From CAZVIK01 sp964627045 (GTDB lineage: Bacteria > Acidobacteriota > Terriglobia > Bryobacterales > Bryobacteraceae): a stretch of 7,733 nucleotides of DNA. Positions within the stretch are counted from its first letter, which is position 1; every line of letters begins with the position of its first letter. This document shows, in pieces, positions 1 to 6,032 of the stretch. The notes under the pieces are model-generated. The model did not search any database, was not told the origin of the DNA, and was given only the letters and a program-made list of their open reading frames with translations. The position numbers were made by a program, and so were the translations under genes. Location of the stretch: contig CAZVIK010000190.1 in NCBI GenBank assembly GCA_964627045.1, positions 1 to 7,733 of the forward strand, read 5' to 3'.

Positions 1-1365
1 GCGGCCCATCTTGATGGACTCGACGGCCATCAAGCAAGCCAGGTGGCTGTTGAACCCGGTCACCAGGTCGTTGATCGGCTTCTTGCTGTCTTTGATCGCG
101 TCAAGCCAATTCCAGACGTGAGCGGTTTCCCACTCCAGTTGGAAACGGGAGAAGTTCTCGATGAGGACTTCCTTGGCTTCGATGGGAGGTTCCGCCGGAC
201 CGCGTCCGGGCATCCCCATTCCGCCGGGAGCGCCGCCACGGGCCGCGGCGCCGGGTGCGCCCGGGCCGCCGGGAGGCATTCCGGCGGGCGGAGCCATCGG
301 CGCGCGCGCGGCCGGAGCCGCTCCCACAACATTGCGGTTTCCAAGCGTGGACGCGTACCCGCTATAGGCGGAACTGGGCGTCACGCTGTATCCCGCGCGG
401 TTCACCATGAGGTAACCGCGGCTGCCCCAAAATCCCGGCGCCATGATCAGATGTCCCGGAGGCGGTGGCGTGCAGCTCAGGATCGACATGATGAAGTTCG
501 AGTACTGGACGCTGACCGACCACGTGGCGGGGACGATGCCGAGGTTGGGATCCTTGAGACCTGAGTAGGCCGCGACGGCGGAGACGTAGATCGGATAGTT
601 CGTGCCATCCGGGTCGAGCGCCATGTGAACCGGGTCTACGTGGTGGATGCCCCAGTCGGTAAGCGAACCCCCGCCGTAGTCGTACCAGCTACGCCAGTTG
701 CGCGCGCGGGCCGGGGTGTAGGGCTGCTTGGGAGCGGGCCCCAGCCACAGATCCCAATCCAGGCCCTCGGGAACCGGCTGCGGCGTGGTGTCGACCCTGC
801 GTTCCGGCATGCCGCCGGTGCCGTGGTTCACGACGACCTGCGTCACCGTTCCGATGCCGCCGTCGCGGACGATCTTCGCCGCTTCCTGGAAGTGCACGGC
901 GCTGCGCTGCATGGTGCCGACCTGCACGACCAGGTTCTTGTGCTTCTCGCACGCCTCGAGCATCTTGACCGCGCCAACGACGGTATTGGAGAGCGGTTTC
1001 TCGACGTAGACGTGCTTGCCGGCCTGCAAGGCGGCCAGGGTGATGGGGCTGTGCCAGTGATCCGGCGTGGCGATCATCACCGCGTCGACGTCTTTGCGGT
1101 CGATGACGCGGCGCCAATCGTTTTCCAAAGCGGAGTCTTGACCGATGCGCTTGACGAAAGCCTCCCGGCGGCTCTTGTCCACATCGCAAACCGCGACGAC
1201 TTTGGTGATGGCGTGCTTCGCCATCATCTCGCCGATGGCAGTGCCGCGAGTCCCGGTGCCGATGACAGCGCAATTGATCCGGTCATTGGCGCCCAGCACG
1301 GTGCCGGGCATGAAAGCGGCCGTTGCGGCGGTCGCATGTAAAAACGAACGTCTGCTGGTGGACAT
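1..1365 (-). CDS. Gfo/Idh/MocA-family oxidoreductase with Tat signal peptide, 3' end cut by the window edge
   Basis: A 455-codon frame is open from an ATG at 1365 to the left edge without a stop, so the C-terminus is missing, probably by a few tens of residues. The start is supported by a purine-rich AGGAGGAAGT about 8-11 bases upstream. Residues 1-26 form a Tat leader (MSTSRRSFLH followed by an Ala-rich stretch). Residues 33-41 (AVIGTGTRG) are the Rossmann G-x-G-x-x-G loop, and VEKPLSN at 121-127 contains the family's EKP motif. YGGGSLTDWGIHHVD at 230-244 is a conserved C-domain block with the usual His. Residues 348-394 are a low-complexity Pro/Gly/Ala/Met insert, after which normal C-domain sequence resumes (HVWNWLDAIK). 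The family performs NAD(P)-dependent redox chemistry on sugars, cyclitols or derivatives; export implies a tightly held cofactor. The substrate cannot be told. It is divergent from the MarC-like gene. Confidence 0.93.
   Translation of the reverse strand, partial: MSTSRRSFLHATAATAAFMPGTVLGANDRINCAVIGTGTRGTAIGEMMAKHAITKVVAVCDVDKSRREAFVKRIGQDSALENDWRRVIDRKDVDAVMIATPDHWHSPITLAALQAGKHVYVEKPLSNTVVGAVKMLEACEKHKNLVVQVGTMQRSAVHFQEAAKIVRDGGIGTVTQVVVNHGTGGMPERRVDTTPQPVPEGLDWDLWLGPAPKQPYTPARARNWRSWYDYGGGSLTDWGIHHVDPVHMALDPDGTNYPIYVSAVAAYSGLKDPNLGIVPATWSVSVQYSNFIMSILSCTPPPPGHLIMAPGFWGSRGYLMVNRAGYSVTPSSAYSGYASTLGNRNVVGAAPAARAPMAPPAGMPPGGPGAPGAAARGGAPGGMGMPGRGPAEPPIEAKEVLIENFSRFQLEWETAHVWNWLDAIKDSKKPINDLVTGFNSHLACLMAVESIKMGR
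181..324 (-). repeat. Low-complexity Pro/Gly/Ala/Met-rich coding segment
   Basis: This stretch encodes roughly residues 348-394 of the oxidoreductase. It reads as irregular short units such as PPAGMPPGGPGAPG, ARGGAPGGMGMPGRG and AEPP. It is not a perfect tandem repeat, but the base composition is extremely G/C-biased. Well-conserved family sequence lies on both sides in the same frame, so it is an in-frame insert rather than a frameshift product. It probably forms a flexible, disordered loop on the exported enzyme. Confidence 0.8.
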
Positions 1366-1427
1366 CGATATGACTTCCTCCTGACCTGATTCGGGCAAAA
1401 ACGAAATTAAAGCCGTTTCACCTGAAG

Positions 1428-1442
1428 CTGCTCTGTGAGCAG
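1428..1442. other. Small hairpin in the divergent intergenic region
   Basis: CTGCTC (1428-1433) and GAGCAG (1437-1442) are perfect inverted repeats with a 3-base loop. If the minus-strand gene is transcribed from the candidate promoter to the right, the hairpin lies in its 5' untranslated leader, about 60 bases before the start codon. A stem this short can arise by chance. Confidence 0.3.
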
Positions 1443-1458
1443 GCCCCCGAAGTGAGTC

Positions 1459-1487
1459 AGTATACTCCAGTGCTGAGGTTGTGTGCA
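1459..1487 (-). promoter_or_regulatory. Candidate sigma-70-like promoter for the left oxidoreductase
   Basis: On the minus strand TGCACA (1487-1482, 4 of 6 to TTGACA) is followed after exactly 17 bases by TATACT (1464-1459, 5 of 6 to TATAAT). The start site would fall near 1452, giving a leader of about 86 bases before the ATG at 1365. The -10 lies in a palindrome (AGTATACT), so it also reads as TATACT on the plus strand, but I see no matching -35 there. Confidence 0.35.
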
Positions 1488-1560
1488 GGCGCCTTGGGCC
1501 TCGTGTGACGACGTTTGCAGGCCGCGCGTCCGGCGAACCGTGTGGGACCGGCGCGTGGGG

Positions 1561-1577
1561 CATAATAATGATGCATG
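1561..1577 (+). promoter_or_regulatory. Candidate -10 element and leaderless start of the MarC-like gene
   Basis: CATAAT at 1561-1566 ends 8 bases before the ATG at 1575, and no Shine-Dalgarno sequence precedes that ATG. If the hexamer is a true -10, transcription would begin almost at the start codon and the mRNA would be leaderless. There is no good -35 at the expected distance, so this is weak. Two other ATGs (1568, 1571) lie close by but are out of frame. Confidence 0.25.
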
Positions 1578-2219
1578 CCCCAGGAACTCAAGGCGGTGCT
1601 CGAGTTTTCGCTGGTCGCACTCAGCTCGGTGTTTTTCATCGTGGACCCGCTGGCGGCGATCCCGTCGTTTCTGGTAATGACGGCCGACCAGAGCAAGGAA
1701 AAGCAGGTGGCGATGGCGCGGCAGGCGGGATGGACCTGCTTTCTGGTGTTATCGTTATTCGCGCTGGCGGGCAGTGTCATCTTCAAGGTATTCGGGATCA
1801 CGCTGCCGGCGTTCAAAATCGCGGGCGGGCTGATTCTGTTTCTTGTGGCGATGGACATGATTCAGGCGCGCCGCAGCCAGACGCAGGAATCGGCCGCCGA
1901 GCGCGAAGCCGGCGCCGAGAAGGAAGAAATCGGAATCTCGCCGATGGGGATCCCGATGCTCGCCGGGCCAGGCGCCATTTCAACGGTGATGGTGCTGATG
2001 GGCCAGTCGCGCGTTTGGTGGCAGGCTGTTCCGGTGTTCCTGGCGATTGCGGTGACGGCGCTGGCTTCGGCGCTGATTCTGGCTGGGGCCAACCGCGTGC
2101 GCGGCCGGCTCGGCGAGATCGGCATGCGGGTTCTGATGCGGCTGATGGGCCTGGTGCTGGTGGCGATTGCAGTCCAGTTCGTTCTGAGCGGCTGGGTGGA
2201 GTTCACCGCCGCCAAGTAG
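1575..2219 (+). CDS. MarC-family (UPF0056) integral membrane protein
   Basis: The product has 214 residues, the usual length for the MarC family, which are inner-membrane proteins of unsettled function. The name comes from early, disputed links to multiple antibiotic resistance. The family signature is clear in both halves: VDPLAAIPSF at 23-32 and SPMGIPMLAGPGAIST at 122-137. About six hydrophobic segments are visible (roughly 8-30, 52-72, 75-96, 125-143, 149-172, 186-206). A charged, probably cytoplasmic loop at 98-120 (RRSQTQESAAEREAG and on) lies between the halves. ATG 1575 is the only in-frame start giving a normal N-terminus. The gene stands alone, divergent from the oxidoreductase and 171 bases upstream of asnB on the same strand, so its neighbours say nothing about its role. 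Confidence 0.93.
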   Translation: MPQELKAVLEFSLVALSSVFFIVDPLAAIPSFLVMTADQSKEKQVAMARQAGWTCFLVLSLFALAGSVIFKVFGITLPAFKIAGGLILFLVAMDMIQARRSQTQESAAEREAGAEKEEIGISPMGIPMLAGPGAISTVMVLMGQSRVWWQAVPVFLAIAVTALASALILAGANRVRGRLGEIGMRVLMRLMGLVLVAIAVQFVLSGWVEFTAAK

Positions 2220-2221
2220 CG

Positions 2222-2239
2222 GGTGCGGCGGTCCGCACC
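2222..2239 (+). terminator. GC-rich hairpin directly after the MarC-like gene
   Basis: GGTGCGG (2222-2228) and CCGCACC (2233-2239) form a perfect 7-bp stem with a 4-base loop (CGGT), starting two bases after the TAG stop at 2217-2219. It sits where an intrinsic terminator would be, but no T-tract follows, so termination here is only a possibility. The rest of the gap to asnB holds a second weak hairpin (2299-2316, CGCCTC/GAGGCG with a 6-base loop) and no plausible gene. Confidence 0.4.
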
Positions 2240-2368
2240 ACGCGGCCCATGGATCCCACCTTTCCGCTGTGATGCGTGGGTCTCCGGCCGCCTTCCTTCG
2301 CCTCCTTCCTGAGGCGCTGTCATTCTCCGAAAAAAACGGCCGCGCCGGGGGCGCGCCCGAGTGCGGGG

Positions 2369-2374
2369 TATACT
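2369..2374 (+). promoter_or_regulatory. Candidate -10 element for asnB
   Basis: TATACT (5 of 6 to TATAAT) ends 16 bases before the asnB ATG at 2391. A start site about 7-9 bases downstream would leave a leader of roughly 8-10 bases, too short for a normal Shine-Dalgarno site; none is visible. The sequence 17 bases upstream is a G run with no -35 likeness. This is weak but resembles the arrangement before the MarC-like gene. Confidence 0.3.
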
Positions 2375-2390
2375 GGCTGGTCTCGACGGT

Positions 2391-4232
2391 ATGTGCGGAA
2401 TTGCGGGCATTTTCGGCGGGCGGCTTGCGGCGGCGGACATTGGGGCGGTCCTTTCGGCGATGAACCAGGCGCAGGTGCACCGCGGGCCCGACGACGAAGG
2501 GACTGTCATCGATGAGTCACTCGGAGCCGGGCTGGGCAGCCGCCGGCTGAGTATCGTCGACATCGAGCGCGGACACCAACCGGCCGCCAACGAAGATGGG
2601 ACGATTCACGCCGTACTGAACGGGGAGATCTACAACCACGAAGCGCTGCGCGAGTGGCTGAGGCCTCGGGGGCACTCGTTTCACAGCCGGTCGGACACAG
2701 AGGTCCTGGTCCATCTCTATGAAGAACTGGGCGACGCGCTCCTGGAGCGGCTGGAGGGAATGTTCGCCCTGGCGATTCTGGACGCGCGCGGGCGGCGGCT
2801 GTTGTTAGCGCGCGACGGCCCCGGGATGAAACCGCTGTACACGGCGGAGACGCCGCACGGGTTCGTGTTCGCCTCCGAAGTGAAGGCGCTGCTGGCTTCC
2901 GGATTGGTGCGCGCGGAACCCGACCTGGAAGCGCTCGACGCATACCTCGCGGCGGGCTATGTGCATGCGCCCCTGAGCATGTTCCGTGGGGTCCGGAAGC
3001 TGCGCGCCGGCCGGTATCTGGTGGTGGAGCCGGGGCGAGTACGCGAAGGCACATTCTGGAAGCTGCGGCACCAGGCCCCCGGCGTCGCCCGGTCGATCGA
3101 TGACTACGCCGCAGAATTGGAGGCGCTGCTGCGGCGCGCCGTCCGGTCGCACCTGGCGGCGGACGTTCCGGTGGGCGCGTTTCTCAGTGGGGGATGGGAC
3201 TCTTCCCTAACGACGATGCTCGCCGCCGAGGCGAGCCCTGCGACGCTCAAGACCTTTTCCATCGTCTTTCCCGAAAATCCCGCGCAGGACGAAAGCCGCT
3301 TTTCGCGTATGTTGGCCGGGAGGCTCGGGACCGACCATCACGAGATCGAGTTTCGGGCCGCGCAGATGCCGGGACTGATGCCGTCGCTGATCCGCCACCT
3401 GGAAGAGCCCGTCTCGACCGCTCCGGCGGCGCTGTTCTACGTCCTTTGCTCTCTGGTGTCGCGGCACGTGAAGACTGCGATCAGCGGCGAGGGAGCCGAT
3501 GAGCTATTCGGCGGGTACGAGTGGTATCGGATCGATGCCCCCTACGCGATCCGCCGCCTTGCGCCGCCGTGGGTGTTCCGCAAACTGGCGCCAATGTGCC
3601 CGCATGCGCGGGCGCGAAAAGCGCTCCGGATTCTCGGGGCCGTGTCTGACCGGAGGGCGGACGCTGAATGGCGGCGCGCGTTGGACGCCGGCGGCAAGCG
3701 CGAATTGCTCAAGCCGGAGTTCCGGACAGACGGGCCGGACCTTGAACCGGTGCTCCTTGCCGGCGACGTATTGGAATCTTGTTCGGATTCCCTGCAACGG
3801 CGGCTGGCGTTCGACTTCACGGCGCGGCTGGCCGACGGCATCCTTTTCCTTGGCGACAAGACGGGCATGGCGCATTCACTGGAGACGCGCATGCCGTTCC
3901 TCGACCGCAGCGTGGTGGAGTTTGCGATGCGCCTGCCGTCGCGGTTCAAAGTACACCGGGGAAGGGAAAAGCGAGTGGTTGGGGAAGTGGCCCGCCGCCT
4001 GCTGCCGCCGGAGATTGCCGCCCGGCGCAAACAGGGGCTGGGGTACCCGCCCACGATGTGGCGCGAGAAGGCGGCTTTCAACTACGCGCGTGAGCTGCTA
4101 TTGGACTCCCGGCGCGGGCCGTTTCGGCGCGCGGCGGTGGAAAAGGCGCTGGCGGCAGGTGCGCCTCCCATGCTACGCCCGCTGAATCTACTCGTGTTCC
4201 TGCAATGCTGGTGGAACGAGTTCATCGGTTAG
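2391..4232 (+). CDS. asnB: Asparagine synthetase B, glutamine-hydrolysing (class II amidotransferase)
   Basis: The product has 613 residues and uses ATP and glutamine nitrogen to amidate aspartate, or a related carboxylate, in the cytoplasm. The start is fixed at ATG 2391 because it gives MCGIAGIF, where Cys2 becomes the N-terminal nucleophile after Met removal. A GTG in frame at 2361 would bury it. The glutaminase domain (about 2-190) shows HRGPDD, RRLSIVD, NGEIYNH and SDTEV. The synthetase domain (about 235-590) has the pyrophosphate loop at 266-272 as SGGWDSS, then ISGEGADELFGGY at 364-376 and HSLETRMPFLD. Two oddities are Trp269 where Leu, Val or Ile is usual, and GPGMKPLY after RD at 141-142 where the family normally has RDRxGxKPLY. 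The length matches the B. subtilis-like AsnB group. A role in modifying another acid, such as in polysaccharide synthesis, cannot be excluded, but no such genes adjoin it. Confidence 0.94.
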   Translation: MCGIAGIFGGRLAAADIGAVLSAMNQAQVHRGPDDEGTVIDESLGAGLGSRRLSIVDIERGHQPAANEDGTIHAVLNGEIYNHEALREWLRPRGHSFHSRSDTEVLVHLYEELGDALLERLEGMFALAILDARGRRLLLARDGPGMKPLYTAETPHGFVFASEVKALLASGLVRAEPDLEALDAYLAAGYVHAPLSMFRGVRKLRAGRYLVVEPGRVREGTFWKLRHQAPGVARSIDDYAAELEALLRRAVRSHLAADVPVGAFLSGGWDSSLTTMLAAEASPATLKTFSIVFPENPAQDESRFSRMLAGRLGTDHHEIEFRAAQMPGLMPSLIRHLEEPVSTAPAALFYVLCSLVSRHVKTAISGEGADELFGGYEWYRIDAPYAIRRLAPPWVFRKLAPMCPHARARKALRILGAVSDRRADAEWRRALDAGGKRELLKPEFRTDGPDLEPVLLAGDVLESCSDSLQRRLAFDFTARLADGILFLGDKTGMAHSLETRMPFLDRSVVEFAMRLPSRFKVHRGREKRVVGEVARRLLPPEIAARRKQGLGYPPTMWREKAAFNYARELLLDSRRGPFRRAAVEKALAAGAPPMLRPLNLLVFLQCWWNEFIG

Positions 4233-4256
4233 GCCGTTCCACCGCCTGGACCGCTC

Positions 4257-5081
4257 TTACTTCGCCGCGGCGGGTTTGGGGGCGGCCGGGAGCACCCAGC
4301 CGTCGTTGCTTGGGCCGTTCTGGAAGAACTTGAACTCCGCCTTGTCGGGGCGCGTGGCGGTGGCCTCCATGCTGGCCGCGCCGAAGATCTTGCCGGCCTT
4401 TTGAACAGCGAGTTTCGTCTTGGTGACGAGTTCCTCGTAGGCAGGCTCGCCGGGCTTGGTGCCAGAGAAACTGCCGAGATCGTTATTGGCGACGATGACG
4501 ACATCAACTCCCTGCACGCGGGCGATGTCATAAGCATTGGCGACGCCGACCGGAGTCTCGATCATGACGACGATCAGAATGTTGTCGTTGGCGGTCTGGC
4601 GATAGTCCGCGCCGTATAGCCGCGAGGCCTGGTTCTGGCCGTTACTGCGGCGTCCTTCCATCGGATACTTGGAGTACTTCACCGTGGCCATGGCCTTTTC
4701 GGGCGTGTCCACGGTGGGCATGATGATGCCAAGGGCGCCGACGTCGGTGGCGTGCTGGAGCGTGCTCTCCAGTTCGTCCGAGACGCGGATCATCGGCGTG
4801 CCCACGCGCGGGCAGGCGCCGATCATCTTTTCGATATCGGCGAAGGAGAGCGTGCTATGTTGCATGTCGAACCAGATGTAGTCGTAGTGCGGCGCGACCT
4901 TACAGTAGAGGTCAGGATCGGGACGTGAAACGGTGTAACAGTTGATGGCCTTGCCTTCGAGTAACTTTTGTTTCGCGGTGTTGTAGAGCTTGCCCGGCGC
5001 CTGTTGGGCGGCCAAAGGCAGACACACGAGCGCGAGCGCCAGGAGAACGGCGACGCTTGTTTTTCCAAAGGATGATGTCAT
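4257..5081 (-). CDS. HpcH/HpaI-family aldolase with Sec signal peptide
   Basis: The product has 274 residues. ATG 5081 is preceded by GGGAAGGA at a normal distance. Residues 1-26 are a signal peptide with a hydrophobic core (VAVLLALALVCLPLAA), likely cleaved near AAQQA; Cys20 lacks a proper lipobox. The mature part is a class II, metal-dependent aldolase barrel of the HpcH/HpaI/GarL type. These cleave 2-keto-3-deoxy sugar acids or 4-hydroxy-2-oxo diacids to pyruvate and an aldehyde. Expected active-site residues are present: His75 (FDMQHS), Arg99 (MIRVS), Glu175 (MIETPVGV) and Asp201 (NNDLGS). The usual IDxEH reads FDMQH and the usual GPADLS reads ANNDLG, so this is a divergent subgroup and the substrate is uncertain. 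It is last in the minus-strand row, 34 bases after the isomerase gene, and converges on asnB with a 24-base gap. The C-terminus is a short Ala/Pro/Lys tail. Confidence 0.9.
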   Translation of the reverse strand: MTSSFGKTSVAVLLALALVCLPLAAQQAPGKLYNTAKQKLLEGKAINCYTVSRPDPDLYCKVAPHYDYIWFDMQHSTLSFADIEKMIGACPRVGTPMIRVSDELESTLQHATDVGALGIIMPTVDTPEKAMATVKYSKYPMEGRRSNGQNQASRLYGADYRQTANDNILIVVMIETPVGVANAYDIARVQGVDVVIVANNDLGSFSGTKPGEPAYEELVTKTKLAVQKAGKIFGAASMEATATRPDKAEFKFFQNGPSNDGWVLPAAPKPAAAK

Positions 5082-5115
5082 AAGTTCCTTCCCTATTCTG
5101 TTCGGACAGCGGGCT

Positions 5116-6002
5116 TCAAGCCGCCAGCGCGGCGCGCATGCCGGCGATGGCTTTCGACAGGCTGGCCACCGGATCGCCGAGCGGCCGGNNNNNNNNNNCA
5201 TGGCGATGCGCCCCGCGTAGCCGGTCTTCTGAATGGCCTTGTAGACGTTGGCGAAGTTGACCTCGCCGGTGCCGGGGTCGTTGCGGCCGGGGTTGTCGGC
5301 GATGTGCACGAGGCCGACCATGGGCGCCGCCGCGGCGAAGGTGTTGACCAGGTTCCCGCGCATGACCTGCTCGTGATAGAAGTCGAACAGCAGGCGCACG
5401 TTCGGATGGTTGATTTCCTTGACGAACTTCAGCCCGTCGACGCAATTGGTGAGGAAGCAGCCGGCGTGATCGACCAGCGAGTTCAACGGTTCCACGAGCA
5501 GGGTGAAGCCGGCGGCGGCCACCAGGTCGGCCGCGCGTTTGACGCCTTCAGTGAGGCTGGCGTACTGCTCCTCGTGGGACCGGCCCGCCGCCGAGAGGCC
5601 GCTGGTGACGGCGATCTGGTTGATGCCGAGAACCCGGGCGGAGGCGACGGCCTTGCGGACGTCGGCAAGGAAGCCGTCGCGGTGGGCGGGATCGACGATG
5701 GAGACCGGGCGCTTCTTCCAGTCATACTGCGCCAGCAGGCCGTGTAACGGGAGCCGGCTGGAGTCGCACAGCTTGCGGACGCGGGCGAGTTCGGCGTCGC
5801 TCCAGGTGGCGAATTGCGCCAGCAGCATGGCCGAGTCGCAGCCGGCGCGGGCGGCGATGTCGATCTGTTGATCGATCGCGCCGCCGAGGATGTCCAGCAC
5901 CACCGAACTGGCGATCGGGCCGTTGGCGGCGGAAAGCTGGACCTTCGTGGTTGCGGCGGCGGCTATCGCGCCGGCGCTGCTCAAAAAACTTCGGCGATTC
6001 AT
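5116..6002 (-). CDS. Hydroxypyruvate-isomerase-like TIM-barrel protein with Tat signal, interrupted by an assembly gap
   Basis: This sugar-phosphate isomerase/epimerase family protein resembles hydroxypyruvate isomerase (Hyi), which interconverts hydroxypyruvate and tartronate semialdehyde. The leader is MNRRSFLSSAG plus an Ala-rich stretch, a Tat-type signal. Landmarks are LLVEPLN (Glu171, catalytic/metal), LLFDFYHEQV (Asp207, His210) and LVHIADNPGR followed by GTGEVNF (His233, Arg240, Glu247). Ten Ns at 5189-5198 follow Met268. The reading frame after the gap is shifted, but it resumes with family-like sequence RPLGDPVASLSKAI and ends at TGA 5118-5116. Supplying five bases instead of ten would restore the frame and the expected EYRP motif, giving about 293 residues, normal for the family. 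Read literally through ten Ns, the frame falsely continues into the aldolase gene. A G-rich GGGGGAT lies 6 bases before the ATG. The preceding dehydrogenase gene ends 30 bases upstream. Confidence 0.88.
5189..5198. other. Assembly gap (ten Ns) inside the isomerase gene
   Basis: Exactly ten Ns, a common scaffolder placeholder rather than a measured length. Coding frames on the two sides are compatible only if the true missing length is 2 modulo 3. Five missing bases would complete Met-Glu-Tyr-Arg-Pro, matching the family's conserved block. Confidence 0.98.
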
Positions 6003-6032
6003 ATTGCGATCCCCCGTTCGACGTTCGCCGTC

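Noticed and set aside
625..1341. Long plus-strand open frame of 238 codons over the left oxidoreductase
   Set aside because: It is antisense to a clearly conserved oxidoreductase frame and its translation has no recognisable domain; high GC makes such shadow frames common.
1481..2272. Plus-strand open frame of 263 codons covering the MarC-like gene in another frame
   Set aside because: The translation is Gly/Arg/Ala-rich with no membrane segments or motifs, while the overlapping frame gives a textbook MarC protein.
2361..2390. An upstream GTG start for asnB adding ten residues
   Set aside because: It would block the essential N-terminal Cys (MCGIAGIF), which must directly follow the initiator Met.
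1862..2590. Minus-strand open frames across the end of the MarC-like gene and the start of asnB
   Set aside because: They overlap two well-supported genes on the other strand and encode Arg/Pro/Ser-rich, motif-free sequence.
4233..4256. A bidirectional terminator between asnB and the aldolase gene
   Set aside because: Only a 4-bp stem (TCCA/TGGA) is visible and there is no T-tract on either strand.
4257..6002. A single 581-residue minus-strand protein fusing the isomerase and the aldolase
   Set aside because: It exists only because ten placeholder Ns keep the frame open. The stretch between the Ns and the aldolase Met reads as junk in that frame, while another frame gives the expected isomerase C-terminus and stop. 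The aldolase has its own Shine-Dalgarno and signal peptide.
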